From Kiloniella laminariae (lineage in GTDB: Bacteria > Pseudomonadota > Alphaproteobacteria > Kiloniellales > Kiloniellaceae), in the NCBI RefSeq assembly GCF_027214005.1, contig NZ_JAPWGY010000011.1, forward strand, positions 1 to 64,000: a stretch of DNA of 64,000 nucleotides. Reading direction: 5' to 3'. This document shows, in pieces, positions 27,113 through 35,008 of this stretch. The notes beneath the pieces are model-generated. The model did not search any database. It saw nothing but the letters and a program-made list of their open reading frames with translations, and was not told where the DNA came from. How positions within the stretch are numbered: position 1 is the stretch's first letter; every line of letters begins with the position of its first letter. Position numbers and translations under genes: made by a program.

Positions 27113-28126
27113 ATGAGCAGAATGACCATGATTCAGGCCATCCGTGATGCCATGGATGTCAAGATGGGCCAGGACGAAGACGTCGTCGTCTTTGGCGAGG
27201 ACGTTGGCTATTTCGGCGGTGTGTTCCGCTGTACCCAGGGCCTGCAGGAAAAATATGGCCGCAACCGCTGCTTCGATACCCCGATCAATGAGTCCGGGAT
27301 TGTCGGTGCGGCGATTGGTATGGCCGCCTATGGCCTGCGCCCCTGTGTCGAGATCCAGTTTGCCGATTACGTCTATCCGGCCTATGACCAGATTGTTTCG
27401 GAAGCTGCGCGCCTGCGCTATCGTTCCGCCGGGGATTTTACTGCCCCGATCACCATCCGCATGCCGACAGGCGGCGGGATCTTCGGTGGCCAGACCCACA
27501 GCCAGAGTCCGGAAGCAGTCTTTACCCAGGTCTCTGGCCTCAAGGTCGTGGTGCCGTCCAATCCGATTGATGCCAAGGGCCTGCTGATCGCCTCGATTGA
27601 AGACGATGATCCCGTGATTTTCCTGGAGCCTAAGCGTCTCTACAACGGCCCCTTTGACGGTCATCATGAACAGCCTGTGACCCCCTGGTCGAAACACGAA
27701 CTGGGCGAGGTGCCGGATGGTCATTACAGCATCCCCCTGGGCAAGGCCAAGGTCACCCGCGAAGGTTCAGCCGTGACCGTGCTGGCCTATGGCACCATGG
27801 TCTATGTTGCCGAGGCTGCAGCGCGGGAAACCGGGATAGATGCCGAGATCATTGATCTGCGCACACTGCTGCCGCTGGACGAGGAAACCATCATTGCCTC
27901 GGTCAAGAAAACCGGGCGTTGTGTGGTGGTCCATGAAGCGACCCTGACGTCGGGCTTTGGCGGCGAGTTGCTCTCGCGGGTACAGGAAACCTGTTTCTAT
28001 CACCTCGAAGCCCCGATCATTCGTGTGGCTGGGTGGGACACGCCTTATCCCCATGCCCAGGAATGGGACTATTTCCCCGGACCAGCCCGTGTGGGCCGGG
28101 CCCTTGTTAAAGTGATGGAGGCCTGA
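27113..28126 (+). CDS. bkdA2: Branched-chain 2-oxoacid dehydrogenase E1 beta subunit
   Basis: 337 residues. The N-terminus has MTMIQAIRDAMDVKMGQDED and VVVFGEDVGYFGGVFRCT; the transketolase pyrimidine-binding part holds FDTPINESGIVGAAIG, and the C-terminal transketolase domain has VHEATLTSGFGGEL. It pairs with the alpha subunit to form the alpha2beta2 E1. It begins 2 bases after bkdA1 and ends 2 bases before bkdB, so the operon is translationally coupled. Confidence 0.93.
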   Translation: MSRMTMIQAIRDAMDVKMGQDEDVVVFGEDVGYFGGVFRCTQGLQEKYGRNRCFDTPINESGIVGAAIGMAAYGLRPCVEIQFADYVYPAYDQIVSEAARLRYRSAGDFTAPITIRMPTGGGIFGGQTHSQSPEAVFTQVSGLKVVVPSNPIDAKGLLIASIEDDDPVIFLEPKRLYNGPFDGHHEQPVTPWSKHELGEVPDGHYSIPLGKAKVTREGSAVTVLAYGTMVYVAEAAARETGIDAEIIDLRTLLPLDEETIIASVKKTGRCVVVHEATLTSGFGGELLSRVQETCFYHLEAPIIRVAGWDTPYPHAQEWDYFPGPARVGRALVKVMEA

Positions 28127-28128
28127 TC

Positions 28129-29508
28129 ATGGGTGAATATGTCATCAAGCTCCCCGATGTTGGTGAAGGTGTTGCCGAAGCCGAGATCGTCGAGTGGGAA
28201 GTTGCCATCGGCGACGTGGTTCAGGAAGACATGGTGCTGGCTGCGGTTATGACCGACAAGGCGACGGTGGAAATTCCTTCCCCGGTTGATGGGCGGGTGA
28301 TCTGGCTCGGCGCGGAACCCGGCGATATCATGTCGGTGGGCGCCCCGATTATCCGGCTTGAAGTCAGCGGTGAGGGGAATGTCTCTGCCTCTGACAAGAA
28401 GACGGACAAAGGATCAGAAGCTGACGCCCTGATCGCCAAGGCGGCAAAGGCCGCCAAGGACGTTGCCGCTGCAGAAGAAACCGCGAAAGCGTCAACTGCA
28501 GCGACGAGTACAAAAGTGGAAGCCACGGTTTCAGCTTCCGCCTTTGTTGCCGATGGCCGAACAAAAGTTACTATTGAAAAACCTGCGGCTTTACAGACGC
28601 GGCGCACAGTTTCCGGTCCAACCAGAGCCGAGGGCGAGAAACCGCTGGCCTCGCCATCGGTCCGTAAACGGGCCAAGGAAGCCGGGGTCGATCTGCGACA
28701 GGTGCCGGGAACTGGCCCCGCCGGGCGGATTTCCCACGAAGATCTCGATGCCTATTTCGATGGCAGCACCATCACGGCTCAACCCGGCGGCGGCTTGCAG
28801 GCCAATACCTCTGTTACTGATATCAAGGTGGTGGGGCTGCGGCGCAAGATTGCGGAAAAGATGTCGATTTCCAAATCGCGCATCCCGCACATCACGATTG
28901 TCGAGGAAGTGGACATGACCGCGCTGGAAGAACTGCGTGGTGTGCTCAACAAATCCAAATCAGACGACAAACCCAAACTGACGCTGCTGCCCTTCCTGAT
29001 GCGTTCTCTGGTCAAGGCAGTAGGCGAACAACCTGCACTCAACGCGATCTTTGATGATGAAGCCGGAGTGATCCACCAGTACGGCGGTGTGCATATCGGC
29101 ATGGCGGCCCAGACCCCGAACGGTCTGGTGGTGCCTGTGATCAAACATGCCGAAGCCCGTGATATCTGGGGCTGTGCCGCCGAGGTCAACCGTCTGGCGG
29201 CTGCGGCAAAATCCGGGACCGCGACCCGTGAAGAGCTGGGCGGCTCGACCATCACCATTACCTCGCTCGGTCCACTGGGGGCAATTGCGACCACGCCTGT
29301 GATCAACCACCCCGAGGTGGCGATTATCGGGGTGAACAAGATGGCGATCCGGCCGATGTGGGATGGTACGACTTTTGTGCCGCGCAAGATGATGAATATC
29401 TCGGCCAGTTTTGATCACCGCGTGATCGACGGCTGGGATGCAGCGGTGTTTGTCCAGAAGATCAAGTCGCTTCTGGAAAGCCCGGCAATGATCTTTATGG
29501 AGGGCTAG
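28129..29508 (+). CDS. bkdB: Branched-chain 2-oxoacid dehydrogenase E2 (lipoamide acyltransferase)
   Basis: 459 residues. One lipoyl domain (K44 in MTDKATVEIPSP), an alanine/lysine-rich linker near residues 90-160, an E1/E3-binding domain (LASPSVRKRAKEAGVDLRQV), then the CoA acyltransferase core with the catalytic histidine in SFDHRVIDGWDAA. It moves the acyl group from lipoamide to CoA. The linker is long and low in complexity, as expected. It lies between E1 beta and E3. Confidence 0.93.
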   Translation: MGEYVIKLPDVGEGVAEAEIVEWEVAIGDVVQEDMVLAAVMTDKATVEIPSPVDGRVIWLGAEPGDIMSVGAPIIRLEVSGEGNVSASDKKTDKGSEADALIAKAAKAAKDVAAAEETAKASTAATSTKVEATVSASAFVADGRTKVTIEKPAALQTRRTVSGPTRAEGEKPLASPSVRKRAKEAGVDLRQVPGTGPAGRISHEDLDAYFDGSTITAQPGGGLQANTSVTDIKVVGLRRKIAEKMSISKSRIPHITIVEEVDMTALEELRGVLNKSKSDDKPKLTLLPFLMRSLVKAVGEQPALNAIFDDEAGVIHQYGGVHIGMAAQTPNGLVVPVIKHAEARDIWGCAAEVNRLAAAAKSGTATREELGGSTITITSLGPLGAIATTPVINHPEVAIIGVNKMAIRPMWDGTTFVPRKMMNISASFDHRVIDGWDAAVFVQKIKSLLESPAMIFMEG

Positions 29509-29511
29509 GCC

Positions 29512-30906
29512 GTGAAAGAAATCAAGACAAAGCTTCTGGTCATCGGTGCTGGCCCCGGTGGCTACATCTGTGCCATTCGCGCCGGACAGCTGGGCATTGA
29601 TACGGTGATTATCGAAGCCGGAAAACCGGGTGGTACTTGCCTGAACGTTGGCTGTATTCCCTCCAAGGCGCTGATCCATGCAGCAGGCGAGTTTGAAAAG
29701 GCCGTGCATTTTTCCGGTGATAATGCTCTGGGGATTTCTGCTTCGGCACCCAGGATCAATCTCAGGAAAACCCTGGAATGGAAGAACGGCATTGTCAGCC
29801 GACTGAATTCGGGTGTGGCCGGGCTGCTCAAAAAACACGGGGTGAAGACTGTAGAGGGCTGGGCGAAATTCCGCGACGGCAAAACTGTGGCCGTGGAAAC
29901 CCCGACGGGGACCCAGGTCATCCGCGCGGAATACATTGTCATCGCCACGGGATCTGCACCGATCGAGTTGCCGTTCCTGCCGTTTGGCGGTCGTGTGATC
30001 TCTTCAACCGAAGCCCTGTCCCTGAACGAAGTTCCGGCCAAACTGGCCGTGGTTGGGGGCGGCTATATCGGTCTGGAGCTGGGCATTGCCTATGCCAAAC
30101 TCGGCAGTGAAGTCACGGTGGTTGAAGCCGCCAAAGCCGTCCTGCCGCTTTATGACAAGGATCTGATCCGCCCGGTGACCAAGCGCCTGAAAGAACTGGG
30201 CATCAAGGTTCTGACCGGGGCCAAGGCCAAGGGGCTGTCCAGCAAGGGGGATGCTCTGCTGGTAGAAAACGGCAGCGGCAAGGATGTGAAAATTCCGGCA
30301 GACAAGATTTTGGTCACGGTTGGGCGTAAGCCGGTGACCGAGGGCTGGGGGCTTGAGGAGATTGACCTCTTTATGGAGGGACGCTTCATCCGCATCAATG
30401 AACGCTGCGAAACCTCCATGCGCGGCATCTATGCCATTGGCGATGTTACGGGGGAACCGATGCTGGCCCATCGCGCCATGGCCCAGGGGGAAATGGTGGC
30501 CGAACTGATCGCCGGGGAAAAACGGTCCTGGGACAAGGTCTGCATTCCGGCGGTTTGCTTTACCGATCCTGAAATCGTTACTGCAGGTCTGTCACCAGAC
30601 GAGGCCCGGGCGCAGGGGCATGAGATCAAAAGCGATCTCTTCCCGCTGCAGGCCAATGGCCGGGCCATGTCGATGGAACGCGAAGACGGTTTTGTCCGCA
30701 TCGTCGCCCGGGCCGACAACCATCTGGTCCTGGGCATCCAGGCGGTAGGATCCGGCGTATCCGAACTCTCTGCCGGATTTGCGCTTGCCTTGGAAATAGG
30801 TGCCAGGCTCGAAGACATCGCCGCCACGATCCACGCCCACCCGACCCAAAGCGAAGCATTGCAGGAAGCGGCCCTGCGTACATTGGGACATGCCTTGCAT
30901 ATATAG
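29512..30906 (+). CDS. lpdV: Dihydrolipoamide dehydrogenase (E3)
   Basis: 464 residues of the pyridine nucleotide-disulfide oxidoreductases. FAD motif GAGPGGY, redox disulfide C43/C48 in GGTCLNVGCIPSK, NAD motif VGGGYIGLELG, second FAD motif IYAIGDVTGEPMLAH, and catalytic histidine/glutamate in HAHPTQSEAL near the C-terminus. It reoxidises lipoamide and reduces NAD+. Its place as fourth gene of the operon makes it the dedicated E3 of this complex. Confidence 0.94.
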   Translation: MKEIKTKLLVIGAGPGGYICAIRAGQLGIDTVIIEAGKPGGTCLNVGCIPSKALIHAAGEFEKAVHFSGDNALGISASAPRINLRKTLEWKNGIVSRLNSGVAGLLKKHGVKTVEGWAKFRDGKTVAVETPTGTQVIRAEYIVIATGSAPIELPFLPFGGRVISSTEALSLNEVPAKLAVVGGGYIGLELGIAYAKLGSEVTVVEAAKAVLPLYDKDLIRPVTKRLKELGIKVLTGAKAKGLSSKGDALLVENGSGKDVKIPADKILVTVGRKPVTEGWGLEEIDLFMEGRFIRINERCETSMRGIYAIGDVTGEPMLAHRAMAQGEMVAELIAGEKRSWDKVCIPAVCFTDPEIVTAGLSPDEARAQGHEIKSDLFPLQANGRAMSMEREDGFVRIVARADNHLVLGIQAVGSGVSELSAGFALALEIGARLEDIAATIHAHPTQSEALQEAALRTLGHALHI

Positions 30907-30943
30907 ATTGGACAGTTCGGCTTTGATTTACTGGGGAAAGTTC

Positions 30944-30975
30944 AAAAGGCGCCGGAATTTCCGGCGCCTTTTTCA
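30944..30975 (+). terminator. Terminator after the bkd operon
   Basis: AAAAGGCGCCGGAA and TTCCGGCGCCTTTT form a GC-rich stem, followed by Ts. It lies 38 bases after the E3 stop. The same core occurs in the terminator at 34946. Confidence 0.92.
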
Positions 30976-31049
30976 TTTTCAAGTCCTGTTCTGAACCTGA
31001 TGTTTCACGGAAGTATTGACTTTATGTGTAATCATAAAAACATTTGGGA

Positions 31050-32012
31050 TTAGTTCGTGTTTTCAGCAGATTCATTCCGCACGATGTTCTCAAAATATTC
31101 GATTGTTTTTACCAGGCCTTCTCTGATCTGAACTGTAGGGGACCAGGATAGTTCACTTGTTGCTTTGGAAATATCGGGTTTTCTTTGCGTTGGATCATCT
31201 TGTGGTAAAGGTTTGTTGATGATTTTTGAGCTGGATCCGGTCAGTTCGATAACGATTTCTGCGAGTTCGCGAATGGTGAATTCGTTTGGATTCCCTACAT
31301 TGATAGGTCCGGTAATATCGTCGCTTGTATCCATCATCCGTATCATGGCTTCCACCAAATCGTCGCGATAACAGAATGATCTGGTCTGGCTACCGTCGCC
31401 ATAAATCGTGATGTCCTGGTTTTGCAGAGCCTGCATGACAAAGTTGGAAACAACCCGGCCATCATTCGGGTGCATGCTCGGCCCATAGGTATTGAAGATA
31501 CGCAGTACTTTTATTCGCAGTTGATGCTGGCGCCAGTAGTCAAAAAACAGTGTTTCGGCGCAACGTTTGCCTTCGTCATAACAAGAGCGGATGCCAATCG
31601 GGTTTACATTGCCCCAATAATCTTCTGTCTGTGGGTGAACGACAGGATCACCATAAACTTCAGATGTTGAAGCCTGGAGAATTTTGGCGTTGGTTCTTTT
31701 GGCAAGGCCAAGCATGTTGATGGCGCCATGAACGGATGTTTTTGTCGTCTGAACAGGATCGTGCTGATAATGAACAGGCGAGGCCGGGCAGGCCAGATTG
31801 TAGATTTCGTCAACTTCTACATAGAGAGGGAAGCAGACGTCATGACGCATCAGCTCAAAACGTGGGTGGCCAATAAGATGCTCCACGTTTCTTCTTGTAC
31901 CTGTAAAGTAGTTGTCAACACACAGGACTTCATCGCCACGCTGCAACAGACGCTCACACAAATGCGAACCGAGAAAACCTGCTCCGCCAGTAATCAAAAT
32001 TCTTTTGTTCAT
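31050..32012 (-). CDS. UDP-glucuronate decarboxylase (UDP-xylose synthase)
   Basis: 320 residues of the extended short-chain dehydrogenase family. NAD motif [11 protein letters not shown], catalytic YxxxK in [11 protein letters not shown], and blocks [20 protein letters not shown] and [16 protein letters not shown] are those of UDP-glucuronic acid decarboxylases (UXS). It turns UDP-glucuronate into UDP-xylose, the donor for xylosylation of glycans. It follows a GT61 glycosyltransferase gene by 40 bases on the same strand, so the two probably form one unit. Confidence 0.88.
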   Translation of the reverse strand: MNKRILITGGAGFLGSHLCERLLQRGDEVLCVDNYFTGTRRNVEHLIGHPRFELMRHDVCFPLYVEVDEIYNLACPASPVHYQHDPVQTTKTSVHGAINMLGLAKRTNAKILQASTSEVYGDPVVHPQTEDYWGNVNPIGIRSCYDEGKRCAETLFFDYWRQHQLRIKVLRIFNTYGPSMHPNDGRVVSNFVMQALQNQDITIYGDGSQTRSFCYRDDLVEAMIRMMDTSDDITGPINVGNPNEFTIRELAEIVIELTGSSSKIINKPLPQDDPTQRKPDISKATSELSWSPTVQIREGLVKTIEYFENIVRNESAENTN

Positions 32013-32052
32013 TCTGCTATTCTACCTCGGGCGATCGCCCTGTTGTAAGGGC

Positions 32053-33078
32053 TTAAGAAAGACTGAGTACGTTGGCCAGGCACTTTTCAAGGGAAACCGG
32101 GTTCAGTGTCATATTGCTTTTATCGTCGATACTGTCTGCAATCAAATACTGATAACTATGATGCATGGCGTGAGACAGGTTGAAATAACATTGATTTAAT
32201 TCTGATCTTTGAGGGTGAAATTCTATCACTTTTCCTCCTTCTGGCATGAACATGATATTGGTCAGGCCCGCGCCATGAGGCCCGACGATCATCTCGCAGG
32301 AAGCCGCGAGTTCAACTTGTTCTGCAAAGGAAAGAGTTTCGAAAGAGATTGCCTCAAACCCATATTTCTCAAGAACCGGCAATATTTCGTCCTCATTCTT
32401 GATGATTCTGTTGGGTGCAAGTTTCCGGCTGATATAGACCCGGCGCTTGTTGTTCGCCGATTTGTTCCAAGGGCTCCTGAATTTTTCTGCCACGGCTCTG
32501 ATTGTTGGTTCATGGTTATTGCCGACTTCGCCAGCATAGGTCGGTAAAAATAGCTTACCAAATCGTATGGACGCGATGTTTTCACGGATATACAGCGGTT
32601 GCTTCTCACCAAGAAGTTCGAGCGAAGCCGGGATGAATTTTGGTGTGATACAGATCTTAGGCAGATAAAGCTGTGCTGTAACCCCGTGTTCTCTGGCAAG
32701 ATACAGGCGCGGAATTGTATCTGTCAGCCAGTGATAATAATTATAACTCCATACATCAGAGACCCAAAGGCCAGTTGATGCTTTTTTCCTTCGAAGGCTG
32801 GAAAGCAGCAGGCGCAGTTTCCCTTTCAGCCTTTTCTTTTTTGCATCCGGCATTCGAAAAGGATTAAATGCTTCTCTGACCACGGTATTATCAGACCACA
32901 CCCAACCGTTTCCAAGAACAACAGCATCTTCGATTTCCAGCAGATTGCTCGCAGGAACGCTTTGCTCTGTTGCTTCTTGAAAAAGGAACTTGTCAGTGGA
33001 AGAAATATTAATCGGGTAATCCCGATGAACTTTCATTGTTTCGGTCAGGGGAGTTCTCTGAATTTTTCCGCGCGTCAT
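32053..33078 (-). CDS. Glycosyltransferase family 61 (DUF563) protein
   Basis: 341 residues. The hallmark blocks of GT61/DUF563 are visible: VWSYNYYHWLTDTIPRLYLA, RRVYISRKLAPNRIIKNEDE and EMIVGPHGAGLTNIMFMPEG. The family includes xylosyl- and N-acetylglucosaminyltransferases. With a UDP-xylose synthase next to it, xylose transfer to a polysaccharide or other glycan is a reasonable inference. No signal peptide or membrane helix is seen. The region is AT-richer than its neighbours, suggesting acquisition with other glycan genes. Confidence 0.8.
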   Translation of the reverse strand: MTRGKIQRTPLTETMKVHRDYPINISSTDKFLFQEATEQSVPASNLLEIEDAVVLGNGWVWSDNTVVREAFNPFRMPDAKKKRLKGKLRLLLSSLRRKKASTGLWVSDVWSYNYYHWLTDTIPRLYLAREHGVTAQLYLPKICITPKFIPASLELLGEKQPLYIRENIASIRFGKLFLPTYAGEVGNNHEPTIRAVAEKFRSPWNKSANNKRRVYISRKLAPNRIIKNEDEILPVLEKYGFEAISFETLSFAEQVELAASCEMIVGPHGAGLTNIMFMPEGGKVIEFHPQRSELNQCYFNLSHAMHHSYQYLIADSIDDKSNMTLNPVSLEKCLANVLSLS

Positions 33079-33380
33079 ACAGAAATTTGCCTTTATTATT
33101 CTAAATTTTGCAAAAAACTTAAAACGCTTGTCCTATTACATAATCCAATTTCTCTCGCAACTTATTTATAACCAAGTAATTTCCAATCGGGCTAACAGGG
33201 TGTTGCCAGAAATTTCTGATAGAGACCAAGCCCTGTGCAGTTATTGGGCATGCATTCTATATTCAGGTTCTGATGCAAGAGCACAAAACAGACAGTAACC
33301 ACAGTGTGTATATTCCTTTAAGACATTACCCACTATAGTCATCAGATGGGTGATGACATTAATGCGGGGAAGAAATTCTT
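33079..33380. other. Intergenic region without a recognised gene
   Basis: 302 bases, AT-rich, between the divergent GT61 gene and the glutamate-synthase-like gene. It should hold both promoters. I do not see a strong hairpin or a convincing coding frame. Confidence 0.3.
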
Positions 33381-34889
33381 ATGGGGCAGATTTCAGAGTT
33401 CGTTATAAACTTTATGGAGCTGTTGTCGTTTCTCTTTATCACAGCGATTGGCGCCGGAGTTCTCTGGTTGGTTTTTGCCTATATTAAAGACAAGACCCAG
33501 ACCGAAAGCACCTTGCGCCGCAATTATCCGGTGATTGCCCGTTTCCGCTATCTGTTTGAACATCTGGGCGAGTTTTTCCGCCAGTATTTCTTTGCCCAGG
33601 ATCGGGAGGAAATGCCCTTTAACCGGGCCGAGCGCTCCTGGGTGTATCGCGCGGCAAAGAATGTTGATTCCACCGTGGCTTTTGGCTCTTCCCGCGATCT
33701 GCGCCCGGCGGGGACGGTCTATTTTGTCAACTGCGCCTTTCCGACACTGGATGAGGATACGGTCGAGCCGGGCCCTGTGATTATCGGCCCCTATTGCAAA
33801 CAGCCCTATGAAACCGACAGCATCTTCAACATCTCGGGCATGAGTTACGGCGCGATCTCGATCCCGGCGATCCGGGCACTTTCCGCCGGGGCGAAAAAAG
33901 CCGGGGTCTGGATGAACACGGGCGAGGGCGGTCTGTCGCCCTATCACCTCGAAGGCGGGGCGGATATCGTGTTCCAGATCGGCACGGCAAAGTTTGGCGT
34001 GCGCAAGCTTGAAGGCGGTTTTGACGAAGACAAACTGCGGGAGGTCGCCGGGCATGAACAGGTCAAGATGTTCGAGCTCAAGCTCAGCCAGGGCGCAAAA
34101 CCGGGCAAGGGCGGGATTCTGCCCGCTGCCAAGGTGACGGAAGAAATCTCGAAGATCCGTGGCGTACCCATGGGCAGGGATGCGATCAGCCCGAACCGTC
34201 ATCCCGAGGTGCGCAACGAAGCCGACCTGCTCGATATGCTAGGCTATATCCGCGACATCACAGGCAAACCAGTGGGCTTTAAACTGGTGGTAGGGGTTTA
34301 CGGGTTTTTTGAAAATCTCTGTGTCGAGATCAATAAACGCGGCCCGGAATCTGCACCGGATTTCATCACCATCGACAGTGCCGATGGTGGCACCGGGGCA
34401 GCCCCCATGAGCCTGATCGACAACATGGGCATGCCGCTGCGCGAAAGTCTGCCGCTGGTGGTTGATAGCCTGAAACGCCATGGCCTGCGCGAGCGGATCA
34501 AGGTCTGTGCCAGTGGCAAGATGGTCAATCCGTCGGATGTTGCCTGGGCCTATTGCGCCGGGGCTGACTTTGTCAACTCGGCCCGTGGCTTCATGTTTGC
34601 GTTGGGCTGTATCCAGGCCCTGCAGTGTAACAAGAACACCTGCCCGACCGGGATTACCACCCATAATAAAAAACTGCAATTCGGGCTCGACCCGGTGGAC
34701 AAGGCCGAACGTGTCGCCTGGTACGCCAAGAACATGCACAAGGAAGTCGGTACCATCGCCCACAGCTGTGGCGCGGCAGACGTGCGCAGCCTGAGGCGCC
34801 AGCACGCCCGGGTGGTGATGGACAATGGCCGCAGTGTCTCGATGGCCGATCTTTATCCCGAACCGGAAATCAGCAAAGCGGCGGAATAG
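33381..34889 (+). CDS. Membrane-anchored FMN-binding glutamate synthase-like protein
   Basis: 502 residues. A single membrane helix (LLSFLFITAIGAGVLWLVFA) near residues 15-35 precedes a GltS FMN-binding domain: FNISGMSYGAIS, NTGEGGLSPYH, KPGKGGILPA, SADGGTGAAP, and a 3Fe-4S cysteine cluster in CIQALQCNKNTCPTG. The glutaminase domain of true glutamate synthase is absent. Relatives are N-methylglutamate-synthase MgsC-like or orphan FMN proteins. Its neighbours are dimethylglycine and betaine methyl enzymes, so a role in methylamine metabolism is possible but unproved. Confidence 0.78.
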   Translation: MGQISEFVINFMELLSFLFITAIGAGVLWLVFAYIKDKTQTESTLRRNYPVIARFRYLFEHLGEFFRQYFFAQDREEMPFNRAERSWVYRAAKNVDSTVAFGSSRDLRPAGTVYFVNCAFPTLDEDTVEPGPVIIGPYCKQPYETDSIFNISGMSYGAISIPAIRALSAGAKKAGVWMNTGEGGLSPYHLEGGADIVFQIGTAKFGVRKLEGGFDEDKLREVAGHEQVKMFELKLSQGAKPGKGGILPAAKVTEEISKIRGVPMGRDAISPNRHPEVRNEADLLDMLGYIRDITGKPVGFKLVVGVYGFFENLCVEINKRGPESAPDFITIDSADGGTGAAPMSLIDNMGMPLRESLPLVVDSLKRHGLRERIKVCASGKMVNPSDVAWAYCAGADFVNSARGFMFALGCIQALQCNKNTCPTGITTHNKKLQFGLDPVDKAERVAWYAKNMHKEVGTIAHSCGAADVRSLRRQHARVVMDNGRSVSMADLYPEPEISKAAE

Positions 34890-34945
34890 CCGGGTATCTC
34901 TTATTTGATGCTTTGGAAAAGCGGATAGTAAAATTCTCAAACAAG

Positions 34946-34973
34946 AAAGGCGCCGGAAATTCCGACGCCTTTT
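34946..34973. terminator. Terminator between two convergent genes
   Basis: AAAGGCGCCGGAA pairs with TTCCGACGCCTTTT with one C-A mismatch. It lies between the stops at 34889 (+) and 35009 (-) and has T-runs on both sides. Confidence 0.8.
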
Positions 34974-35008
34974 GATTGCCGCTCTGCGTGAGTACGCGGT
35001 TGTCGGGA

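Noticed and set aside
32029-32040. GGGCGATCGCCC palindrome between GT61 and UXS genes
   Set aside because: A lone 12-base palindrome with no repeats or context; likely chance.
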